Positions 1-5,164 of a DNA stretch of 7,213 nucleotides are shown here, one piece after another. The stretch spans positions 1 through 7,213 of the forward strand of contig CAMDQV010000102.1 of NCBI GenBank assembly GCA_945906015.1. Reading direction: 5' to 3'. Under the pieces are notes generated by a model, which was not told the origin of the DNA, ran no database searches, and worked only from the letters and a program-made list of their open reading frames with translations. A program made the translations under genes and the position numbers. Origin of the DNA: Pedobacter schmidteae. GTDB taxonomy: Bacteria; Bacteroidota; Bacteroidia; Sphingobacteriales; Sphingobacteriaceae. The first letter of the stretch is position 1; every line of letters starts with the position of its first letter.

Positions 1-2
1 CA

Positions 3-140
3 TTTTTGGTGAAGCGCAACCCCTTTAGCATTGAAGAAGGAGAAATCACTCCTACTTTAAAGGCAAAAAGAAAAGTGATTGAGAATAAATATTCTGAGGA
101 TATTAATGATATGTATTTGCAGGAGACGGAGGCAGATTAG
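3..140 (+). CDS. Long-chain acyl-CoA synthetase (AMP-binding family), C-terminal end only
   Basis: This is the last 45 codons of a gene that begins outside the window, read in frame 3 and ending in TAG at 138-140. The residues include FSIEEGEITPTLKAKRK followed by a segment ending in DMYLQE. This matches the C-terminus of long-chain fatty acid CoA ligases, where the PTLK(x)KR motif carries the conserved lysine used in adenylate formation, and an I..MY helix closes the protein. The family activates fatty acids with ATP and CoA for beta-oxidation or lipid synthesis. Only the tail is visible, so chain-length preference and completeness of the gene cannot be judged. The family call is fairly firm. 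Confidence 0.8.
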   Translation, partial: FLVKRNPFSIEEGEITPTLKAKRKVIENKYSEDINDMYLQETEAD

Positions 141-306
141 AAGGGGAAGTAGAAAGGTGAAAGGGGAAAGCAGAAAGCTGAAAGGTGAAAGCTGAAAGCT
201 AAAAGGTGAAAGCTAAAAGGTGAAAGCTGAAGGGTGAAAGCTGTAAGCTTAAAGGTGAAAGCTGAAAGCTAAAAGCATAAAGATCAAAGAATAAGGAATA
301 AAGTCA
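139..306. repeat. Degenerate 7-bp tandem repeat, consensus AAAGSTG
   Basis: From 153 to 306 the sequence divides without a phase break into 22 heptads starting AAAG or a one-base variant (units at 153, 160, 167 and so on to 300). The commonest units are AAAGGTG, AAAGCTG and AAAGCTA. Two weaker units at 139 and 146 may extend the array to the acyl-CoA synthetase stop codon. The first part is well conserved. The last five units (AAAGCAT, AAAGATC, AAAGAAT, AAGGAAT, AAAGTCA) have decayed but keep the 7-bp register. The plus strand is almost all purine. Seven is not a multiple of three, and the array lies between genes, so it is not coding. It occupies most of the 274-bp gap before lysS. Confidence 0.9.
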
Positions 307-344
307 TTCCATATTCATTAGAAAATTGCAGATCTTTGATCTTT
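279..344. repeat. 12-bp perfect inverted repeat at the end of the heptad array
   Basis: AAAGATCAAAGA at 279-290 is the exact reverse complement of TCTTTGATCTTT at 333-344. Inside it, AATAAGGAAT and ATTCCATATT (about 290-315) form a second stem with one mismatch, giving a nested hairpin. The left arm consists of two units of the heptad array. The right arm is followed by a pyrimidine-rich stretch (CTTTCTTTTC). It could act as a weak terminator for the upstream gene or fold in a long leader. No clear T-run follows, so the role is unproven. Confidence 0.5.
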
Positions 345-355
345 CTTTTCTGAGA

Positions 356-398
356 GCTAAGCTTTCTTAGCATTATTACGCCGAAAACCCTATTTTTG
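356..398 (+). promoter_or_regulatory. Probable lysS promoter with an overlapping small inverted repeat
   Basis: TATTTTTG at 391-398 fits the Bacteroidota -7 consensus TAnnTTTG and ends 16 nt before the lysS ATG. Twenty bases upstream lies TTAG (367-370), a 3-of-4 match to the -33 TTTG. The -33 site is inside a 6-bp inverted repeat, GCTAAG (356-361) and CTTAGC (366-371), with a 4-nt loop, which could be a protein-binding site. A transcript from here would have a leader of roughly 10 nt. Confidence 0.45.
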
Positions 399-414
399 CT
401 GAAATTTTAAATCA

Positions 415-2136
415 ATGAGCATCGGATTATCTGAACTGGAGATTATGCGCCGTGAGGCCTTAGGTGAATTACGTAAACTGGGAATTGACCCTTATCCACC
501 TGAAGCTTTCGAAGTAAATGTTAATGCACAGGATATATTAAACAATTACGAGCGGGATAAAACCTCTTATAAGAAAGTCCATTTTGCAGGTAGGATAATG
601 AGCCGTCGCATTATGGGAAGTGCTTCATTTGCAGAGCTTCAAGACTCTACAGGTAGAATTCAAGCCTATATTAATCGCGACGAAATCTGTCCCGGCGAAG
701 ATAAAACTCTTTACAATACTGTATTTAAGAAACTTTTAGATATCGGCGACTTTGTTGGTGTCAGTGGATATGTTTTCACTACTAAAACCGGAGAGATTTC
801 TATTCATGTTAGTGAAATGAAAATCCTTTCTAAGTCATTAAAACCACTCCCAGTGGTAAAACGTGATGACGAAGGTAATATTTACGATGGATTTACGGAT
901 CCGGAAATGCGTTACAGACAACGATATGTAGATCTGACAGTTAATCCGGAATTCAAACAGATCTTCATCAAACGATCAAAGGTAATCAATACCATGCGAT
1001 CCTATTTTGAAGATCAGGGATGGATGGAAGTAGAAACTCCGATCCTTCAGCCTATCCATGGCGGTGCGGCAGCAAGACCATTCAATACTCATCATAATGC
1101 TTTGGATATGCCGCTTTATTTGCGGATTGCTAATGAATTATACCTTAAACGCCTGATTGTTGCGGGCTTTGACGGAGTATTTGAGTTTGGAAAAATGTTC
1201 AGGAATGAAGGTATGGATCGTACCCATAATCCTGAATTCACATCCATGGAAATCTATGTAGCCTATAAAGATTATATCTGGATGATGGCGATGGTTGAAG
1301 AATGTCTAGAAAAGGTAGCACTCGCCATTCACGGTCAATCAAGCGTGAAAGTGGGTGAACATATAATCGAATTTGCTGGACCGTATGAAAAACTATCCAT
1401 GTATGATTCCATCAAAAAATATACTGGTATTGATGTGTCAACAATGGATGAAGAATCTTTGCGTGCAACCTGCAAACAACTGAATATAGAAATAGACCCT
1501 ACCATGGGAAGAGGTAAGCTTATAGATGAAATATTCAGTGAAAAAGTGGAAGAGTTTCTTATTCAGCCAACCTATATAACTGACTATCCAATTGAAATGA
1601 CCCCTCTTGCTAAAAAGCACCGCAGTCAAGAAGGGCTTGTAGAACGTTTTGAACTATTTGTAATGGGCAAGGAAATAGCTAATGCCTATACAGAACTTAA
1701 TGATCCTATTGACCAGCGTGAGCGCCTAGAGGAGCAGCTAACACTAGCAGGACGAGGTGATGAAGAAGCAATGGCTATGGATGAAGATTTTCTGAGAGCT
1801 TTAGAATACGGAATGCCACCAACATCGGGACTGGGAATTGGAATCGACCGTTTAGTGATGCTGATGACTAATCAAAGCACTATTCAGGAAGTATTGTTCT
1901 TCCCTCAAATGAGACCGGAAAAGAAGACTATACAGTTTACCGCAGAAGATTTTATTGCTTTAGGAATTCCGGCAGAATGGGTTCCTGTACTAAACAAAAT
2001 GGGATTTAAAACTGTGGAAGAGTTAAAAGCAGGAAACCCAAATAAAGTCTTTAATGAGCTTGGCGGGATGCGTAAAAAAATGAAACTAGAAATTGCAATG
2101 CCTTCCAAAGAAGCAGTACTGGAATGGTTTAGTTAA
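415..2136 (+). CDS. lysS: Lysyl-tRNA synthetase, class II, with C-terminal extension
   Basis: This cytoplasmic enzyme charges tRNA-Lys with lysine using ATP. An N-terminal helical segment leads into an anticodon-binding OB fold at about residues 55-145. The class II core follows: motif 1 around 199-222 (MEVETPILQPIHGGAAARPF), motif 2 at 256-280 (FEFGKMFRNEGMDRTHNPEF, with Arg263) and motif 3 at 471-483 (SGLGIGIDRLVML, with Arg479). The usual C-terminus (FFPQMRPE) comes at about residue 502. The protein then runs 70 residues beyond the E. coli and Bacillus enzymes, with a helical segment (LNKMGFKTVEELK) resembling a helix-hairpin-helix fold; I believe such tails are typical of Bacteroidota LysRS. 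No Shine-Dalgarno is visible. The ATG is chosen because MRREAL..LGIDPYP is the normal LysRS start region. It is transcribed alone between a promoter and a terminator. Confidence 0.97.
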   Translation: MSIGLSELEIMRREALGELRKLGIDPYPPEAFEVNVNAQDILNNYERDKTSYKKVHFAGRIMSRRIMGSASFAELQDSTGRIQAYINRDEICPGEDKTLYNTVFKKLLDIGDFVGVSGYVFTTKTGEISIHVSEMKILSKSLKPLPVVKRDDEGNIYDGFTDPEMRYRQRYVDLTVNPEFKQIFIKRSKVINTMRSYFEDQGWMEVETPILQPIHGGAAARPFNTHHNALDMPLYLRIANELYLKRLIVAGFDGVFEFGKMFRNEGMDRTHNPEFTSMEIYVAYKDYIWMMAMVEECLEKVALAIHGQSSVKVGEHIIEFAGPYEKLSMYDSIKKYTGIDVSTMDEESLRATCKQLNIEIDPTMGRGKLIDEIFSEKVEEFLIQPTYITDYPIEMTPLAKKHRSQEGLVERFELFVMGKEIANAYTELNDPIDQRERLEEQLTLAGRGDEEAMAMDEDFLRALEYGMPPTSGLGIGIDRLVMLMTNQSTIQEVLFFPQMRPEKKTIQFTAEDFIALGIPAEWVPVLNKMGFKTVEELKAGNPNKVFNELGGMRKKMKLEIAMPSKEAVLEWFS

Positions 2137-2160
2137 CAATACGATAATGTAAAGATAAAG

Positions 2161-2198
2161 GCCGTTGTACTTTTAAGTATACGGCTTTTTTTATTTTT
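2161..2198 (+). terminator. Rho-independent terminator after lysS
   Basis: GCCGT (2161-2165) pairs with ACGGC (2181-2185). The stem continues with GTACTT (2167-2172) against AAGTAT (2175-2180), with one bulged T and one G-U pair. Seven T residues (2186-2192) follow immediately. It lies 24 bp after the lysS stop codon. Confidence 0.8.
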
Positions 2199-2199
2199 G
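2192..2199 (+). promoter_or_regulatory. Possible -7 element for the small gene at 2216
   Basis: TATTTTTG is the same octamer as the lysS -7 element and also ends exactly 16 nt before an ATG. The nearest upstream TTG (2165-2167) is 24 bp away, slightly more than the usual -33 spacing. The element overlaps the T-tract of the lysS terminator, so a chance match is possible. Confidence 0.35.
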
Positions 2200-2215
2200 A
2201 ATAAATAAAAACACA

Positions 2216-2431
2216 ATGAAAAGTTCAAGTATTGAAATTTCTGATCAGGAATATCTGATCAAACTTAATAAAGATGATTTTGATCTTGCCTTTATAAAAA
2301 ATCTATTAAAGAGAATTAAGGAAGAAAAATATTTTTCTGGAATAAATACATCTTATGAAATTGAGGGTCTTAAATTTTGTCAATTGAATTATGAATCCTC
2401 AAGCCGTTTCGATAGTTTAAGAGATAAGTAA
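2216..2431 (+). CDS. Small uncharacterised protein, 71 aa
   Basis: I do not recognise a named family. The protein is acidic-basic mixed and soluble, with no signal peptide or membrane segment. A strand-like start (IEISDQEYLIKLNKDDFD) is followed by an amphipathic helix (FIKNLLKRIKEEKYF), a variable middle and the tail RFDSLRDK. I recall small Bacteroidota proteins with a similar layout and a FDSLxDK-like end, but cannot confirm this. Support for a real gene is the TAnnTTTG element 16 nt upstream, AT-rich but protein-like codon use, and a close fit between the lysS terminator and the convergent gene, whose stop codon is only 4 bp away. Small antitoxin-like proteins can look similar, but no toxin partner is adjacent. 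Confidence 0.6.
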   Translation: MKSSSIEISDQEYLIKLNKDDFDLAFIKNLLKRIKEEKYFSGINTSYEIEGLKFCQLNYESSSRFDSLRDK

Positions 2432-2435
2432 TAAC

Positions 2436-2984
2436 TTAAAATTGACGATAATTTCGTTGCTGAACTGTTCGGTCCATCTGCCCCATCTGCTCCTTCATCA
2501 TTTTTATCTGATCAGCCAGTAATTTATTTTTATCGGCTTTTTTTGCCTCCTGCAGATATAACGTAGCTTCCCTCTTATTTCTTTTTGCCATGGCGATTCC
2601 AGCAAGACTTAATTTAGCAAGTGCTATATTATGATCCATGGTCATCCCTAAACTAATGGCTCTTTTAAAATACTTCTCAGACTGCAAAGGAGCCTTACGT
2701 GATTCAATCAAACCAATCAGGAGATTATAATAACCATGCTGTCCGCTAAATAACTTCATTTCGTAATTTTTAATTCGGTTCAACCAAACACCTGCCTGAT
2801 CCATATTATCTTTCCGCATATAATATTGCGCAATCAGCATATACTCGTTATAAAAGAATGTTACAGTGATAAGAATGGCTATAAAAACAGAAAGTATTCC
2901 CCATCCCCAAAATCCGAAAACCATTAAAGTTATTGCTGCACCCAATACTATAGCTGCAAGTATCAATCTGATATAATTAGGCAT
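2436..2984 (-). CDS. Membrane-anchored TPR-like protein, 182 aa, function unknown
   Basis: Two hydrophobic helices at residues about 5-24 and 27-46 form a membrane hairpin, with no signal-peptidase site apparent. Residues about 50-150 are helical and look like degenerate tetratricopeptide repeats: AQYYMRKDNMDQAGVWLNRI, then a unit with SEKYFKRAISLG, then AMAKRNKREATLYLQEAKKA. The tail is rich in Met and Gln (KMMKEQMGQMDRTVQQ). Such layouts usually serve as protein-interaction platforms at the inner membrane, and the hairpin would leave the repeats on the cytoplasmic side. The gene converges on the 71-aa gene with a 4-bp gap and diverges from ung. The only ATG consistent with the first membrane helix is used. 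No specific partner can be inferred. Confidence 0.85.
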   Translation of the reverse strand: MPNYIRLILAAIVLGAAITLMVFGFWGWGILSVFIAILITVTFFYNEYMLIAQYYMRKDNMDQAGVWLNRIKNYEMKLFSGQHGYYNLLIGLIESRKAPLQSEKYFKRAISLGMTMDHNIALAKLSLAGIAMAKRNKREATLYLQEAKKADKNKLLADQIKMMKEQMGQMDRTVQQRNYRQF

Positions 2985-3007
2985 TATCTTTTATCTTTTA
3001 AATTTGT

Positions 3008-3029
3008 CTCAAATATCCGTTTATTTGAG
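3008..3029. promoter_or_regulatory. Palindrome in the divergent promoter region of the TPR-like gene and ung
   Basis: CTCAAATA (3008-3015) and TATTTGAG (3022-3029) are perfect inverted repeats with a 6-nt spacer (TCCGTT). Each arm contains a near -7 element pointing outward: TTTATTTG for ung on the plus strand and GATATTTG for the TPR-like gene on the minus strand, each one base off TAnnTTTG. Leaders would be roughly 20-25 nt. The site may be a symmetric divergent promoter or an operator covering both promoters. Confidence 0.4.
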
Positions 3030-3057
3030 CGTTTAACCAATATCAATCTAAGAAAAT

Positions 3058-3741
3058 ATGTCTATTCAATTTGAAAATAGCTGGCAGGAAATCCTGAAAG
3101 AAGAATTAGACAAAAAATACATGATAAATTTACACTCTTTTCTTCAAATCCGTCGTAAAGAAGGACATACCATATTTCCACCAAACAATTTAATATTCAA
3201 CGCTTTCAATCATACACCCTTTGATCAGGTCAAGGTGGTAATAATTGGTCAAGATCCTTACCATGGCCAAAAACAGGCACATGGATTAGCATTTTCAGTC
3301 CAGAAAGGAATGCAAATCCCACCCTCACTTCAAAACATTTTTAAAGAGCTGCAGTCAGAATATAATGACTTTCAAATTCCTCATCATGGAGACTTAAGTT
3401 CATGGGCAGACCAGGGAGTATTGTTAATGAATGTAACCTTAACCGTTGAAGCTTCGAAGGCCGGCTCCCATCAAAATCAGGGATGGGAAATATTTACCGA
3501 TCGAATAATTCAAATTATTTCGGAGAAAAGAAATAGGATTGTTTTTCTATTATGGGGTAAATATGCACAAGCTAAAGCCGGATTGATTGACCATAATAAA
3601 CATCTGATATTGACGGCGGCACATCCTTCACCTTTTTCAGCTTATCATGGATTCTTTGGCTGCAATCACTTTATTTTAACTAATAAATACCTGGAGAAGA
3701 ATGGGGAGAAGGGGATTGATTGGAAGGTAGAGGAGGAATGA
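3058..3741 (+). CDS. ung: Uracil-DNA glycosylase, family 1
   Basis: The enzyme removes uracil from DNA, starting base excision repair after cytosine deamination or dUMP incorporation. All family 1 motifs are present. The water-activating loop GQDPYHG is at 64-70, with Asp66 as the catalytic residue. GVLLMN is at 120-125, with Asn125 reading uracil. The HPSP loop is at 189-192, with His189 as the electrophile. Its length of 227 aa is close to the E. coli protein (229 aa). The residue after HPSP, which intercalates into DNA and is Leu191 in E. coli, is Phe193 here; the following FSAYHGFFGC otherwise matches. The start is supported by the usual W..L..E N-terminal pattern. It is a single gene, divergent from the TPR-like gene and convergent with the Lrp gene. 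Confidence 0.97.
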   Translation: MSIQFENSWQEILKEELDKKYMINLHSFLQIRRKEGHTIFPPNNLIFNAFNHTPFDQVKVVIIGQDPYHGQKQAHGLAFSVQKGMQIPPSLQNIFKELQSEYNDFQIPHHGDLSSWADQGVLLMNVTLTVEASKAGSHQNQGWEIFTDRIIQIISEKRNRIVFLLWGKYAQAKAGLIDHNKHLILTAAHPSPFSAYHGFFGCNHFILTNKYLEKNGEKGIDWKVEEE

Positions 3742-3900
3742 GATAATTAGTAAATTAGCAAATTGGAGATTACATTAATTACAAAATGAATTAATTCAAT
3801 GTAATTTCGCATAGAATAAGCAAACTAATCAATTACCAAATTTGGGCGCCTTGCCCATTTGCTAATTTCCTAATTATCTAATTTGCTAAATACTAATTTA
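3741..3900. repeat. AT-rich inverted-repeat element between ung and the Lrp gene
   Basis: The left arm (3741-3763, starting AGATAATTAG) and the right arm (3857-3879, ending TAATTATCT) are reverse complements at 22 of 23 positions. Inside are a second inverted repeat, ATTACATT (3769-3776) with AATGTAAT (3798-3805), and a GC-loop hairpin at 3837-3861. A partial direct copy of the right arm starts at 3881 (ATTTGCTAAATACTAATTTA), 24 bp downstream, and runs into the Lrp gene stop codon. The element fills the whole gap between two convergent genes. It contains no reading frame worth calling and no transposase. It could be a small non-autonomous mobile element, a REP-like repeat or a large two-way terminator. 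Confidence 0.75.
3837..3861. terminator. Hairpin with GC core inside the inverted-repeat element
   Basis: CAAAT (3837-3841) and GGGC (3844-3847) pair with GCCC (3853-3856) and ATTTG (3857-3861), with a GCCTT loop and two unpaired T. It is the only GC-rich patch in an AT-rich spacer between convergent genes. It could therefore help stop transcription from either side, although no strong T-run follows. Confidence 0.35.
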
Positions 3901-4368
3901 GTACTCCAAAGGCACCGCCGGCTCCTTTTTATTCGTTGACATGATCATCATGGTTTGGAAGGTTTTAACAACCGAGATTTTACTGATCTTATCCATGATC
4001 AAACGTTCATATGATTTAATATCTTTCACATAAGCTTTTAAAAGAAAATCGCATTGCCCAGTAACATGATGGCACTCAGTAATTTCCTTTATCAATTCAA
4101 TTTCTTCCAAAAATACCTGTATCGTATTATTCTTATGAAAATCAAGCTGAATCTGAATGAAAGTTTTTATTCCTAAACCAAGTAATTCTTCATCAACAAG
4201 AGCATGATAGCTTTTAATATAATGGGCTTGTTCAAGTTTCCTGACTCGTTCAAGGGTAGGCGCCGGCGACAAACCTACTTCATGTGAAAGTTGAAGATTA
4301 GTAATCCTTCCATTCTCCTGTAGAATCTTTAAAATTCTAAAATCGATTTTATCCAGTTCTATAGCCAT
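3898..4368 (-). CDS. Lrp/AsnC family transcriptional regulator
   Basis: The 156-aa protein has the standard two-domain layout. The N-terminal winged helix-turn-helix (about residues 5-60) begins LDKIDFRILKILQENGRI and has its recognition helix in LSPAPTLERVRKLE, close to E. coli Lrp LSPTPCLRRVRRLE. The C-terminal RAM domain (about 68-142) contains CHHVTGQCDFLL, the loop where amino-acid effectors bind in this family. Proteins of this type form octamers or dimers and control amino-acid metabolism genes, often including their own. No target gene is adjacent. The neighbour on the other side is the divergent mntR, so a link to metal homeostasis is possible but unproven. A strong promoter match lies 7 nt before the ATG. 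The ligand cannot be predicted from sequence. Confidence 0.93.
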   Translation of the reverse strand: MAIELDKIDFRILKILQENGRITNLQLSHEVGLSPAPTLERVRKLEQAHYIKSYHALVDEELLGLGIKTFIQIQLDFHKNNTIQVFLEEIELIKEITECHHVTGQCDFLLKAYVKDIKSYERLIMDKISKISVVKTFQTMMIMSTNKKEPAVPLEY

Positions 4369-4375
4369 AAGTTAT

Positions 4376-4407
4376 CAAAAATAAAAGTTTTAAAAGAAAT
4401 AGCCAAA
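4376..4407 (-). promoter_or_regulatory. Promoter of the Lrp-family gene (-33 TTTG, 20-bp spacer, -7 TATTTTTG)
   Basis: Read on the minus strand, TTTG (4407-4404) is followed after exactly 20 bp by TATTTTTG (4383-4376). This is a full match to the Bacteroidota vegetative promoter consensus. Only 7 nt separate the -7 element from the ATG, so transcription probably starts at or within a few bases of the start codon, giving a leaderless or nearly leaderless mRNA. Confidence 0.7.
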
Positions 4408-4438
4408 TTTTATTTTAAAATATCAAGATAAAATTGGC
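4402..4438. promoter_or_regulatory. Inverted repeat over the Lrp-gene -33 region, possible autoregulatory site
   Basis: GCCAAATTTTAT (4402-4413) pairs with ATAAAATTGGC (4428-4438) with one bulged A and a 14-nt AT-rich centre. It covers the -33 TTTG of the Lrp-family gene. Lrp-type regulators commonly repress themselves from AT-rich inverted repeats at their own promoters, so this is a plausible operator; binding is inference. Confidence 0.35.
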
Positions 4439-4453
4439 AGATATTTTTTTTAC

Positions 4454-4481
4454 TTATTTTTTAGATTAATCTAAAAAATAA
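4454..4481. promoter_or_regulatory. Perfect 28-bp palindrome, probable MntR operator
   Basis: All 14 base pairs around the centre (between 4467 and 4468) are symmetric; the core is TTAGATTAATCTAA flanked by T and A runs. It lies just upstream of the mntR -7 element and covers the -33 region. The TTAG...CTAA frame resembles DtxR/IdeR boxes (TTAGGTTAG..CTAACCTAA), as expected for a DtxR-family repressor. A metal-loaded MntR dimer or pair of dimers bound here would block transcription of mntR-mntH. Confidence 0.75.
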
Positions 4482-4483
4482 AT

Positions 4484-4491
4484 TAGATTTG
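4484..4491 (+). promoter_or_regulatory. -7 element of the mntR-mntH operon
   Basis: TAGATTTG fits TAnnTTTG and ends 7 nt before the mntR ATG, the same spacing as for the divergent Lrp gene. The -33 position (TTTAG, around 4460-4464) lies inside the 28-bp palindrome. The element itself overlaps a further TTAGATT half-site (4483-4489), 22 bp after the one in the palindrome. Confidence 0.6.
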
Positions 4492-4498
4492 CTTAATC

Positions 4499-5164
4499 AT
4501 GTCAAATACCCATTCCTTTACAGAAGAAAATTACCTGAAAGCTATTTACCATTTAAGCACTGGAAACAACTCTGTTGTTAGCACCAACCAGATTGCTGAA
4601 ATGACAAATACTAAAGCAGCTTCTGTTACTGATATGTTAAAGAAGCTTGCCGAAAAAAATCTGATCAATTATATTAAATACCAGGGAGTTACTTTAACTG
4701 ATACAGGAAAAAATGCAGCTGTTAACATTGTGAGGAAACACCGCTTATGGGAGGTTTTTTTGGTCGAAAAGTTAGGTTTTAAATGGGATGAGGTACATGA
4801 TATTGCCGAAGAGCTTGAACATATTAATTCAGAATCGCTAATTAACCGACTTGATGATTTTCTGGGAAATCCAGCAGCGGATCCTCATGGAGACCCCATC
4901 CCTGACCGTTCAGGAACCATACATCAAAAAAAACTGGTAAGAATTTCTGACATGTACCAAGATCAAAGCGGAATGATTTCAGGAGTTAGCGAGTATTCAT
5001 CGATTTTTTTGAAGTTAGTAGAAAAAATGGGGCTAACTCTTGGAACTAAAATTCTAATCACCGAACTGATTGAGTTTGATGGATCCATTACACTGATTGT
5101 AAACGGAAATTCTGATAGAACCATTAGCCGTGAGGTTGCAAAAAATATCTTAGTAATGCTATGA
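4499..5164 (+). CDS. mntR: DtxR/MntR-family metal-dependent repressor, manganese type
   Basis: At 221 aa it has the three-domain form of DtxR/IdeR, not the shorter Bacillus MntR: winged HTH (about 5-70), metal-binding dimerisation domain (about 72-138) and an SH3-like/FeoA domain (about 145-221). By alignment from memory with DtxR, likely metal ligands are His81 and Glu85 (KHRLWE), His100 (EVHD), Glu104, Glu107 and His108 (AEELEH). Glu104 stands where DtxR has Cys102 and Bacillus MntR has Glu99, favouring Mn(II). The first ligand position (DtxR Met10, MntR Asp8) is Asn11, which is unusual. With metal bound it should repress its own operon at the palindrome just upstream. The stop codon overlaps the mntH start as ATGA, so the two are translationally coupled. 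The Mn assignment rests on both the ligand set and the mntH partner. Confidence 0.9.
   Translation: MSNTHSFTEENYLKAIYHLSTGNNSVVSTNQIAEMTNTKAASVTDMLKKLAEKNLINYIKYQGVTLTDTGKNAAVNIVRKHRLWEVFLVEKLGFKWDEVHDIAEELEHINSESLINRLDDFLGNPAADPHGDPIPDRSGTIHQKKLVRISDMYQDQSGMISGVSEYSSIFLKLVEKMGLTLGTKILITELIEFDGSITLIVNGNSDRTISREVAKNILVML

Noticed and set aside
139..306. CRISPR array
   Set aside because: The repeat is an uninterrupted 7-bp tandem with no spacers and no cas genes.
1438..1629. Minus-strand open frame inside lysS (and another at 1905-2108)
   Set aside because: Both lie wholly within the certain lysS gene, have no promoter, and give translations without recognisable domains.
2216..2431. Toxin-antitoxin pair formed by the 71-aa gene and the convergent gene
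   Set aside because: The two genes face each other, and the partner is a membrane TPR-like protein, not a known toxin type.
3741..3900. Complete insertion sequence
   Set aside because: There is no transposase reading frame, and I could see no clear target-site duplication at the arms.
4369..4498. Manganese riboswitch (yybP-ykoY type) ahead of mntR-mntH
   Set aside because: The promoter leaves only about 7 nt before the ATG, so there is no room for a structured leader.
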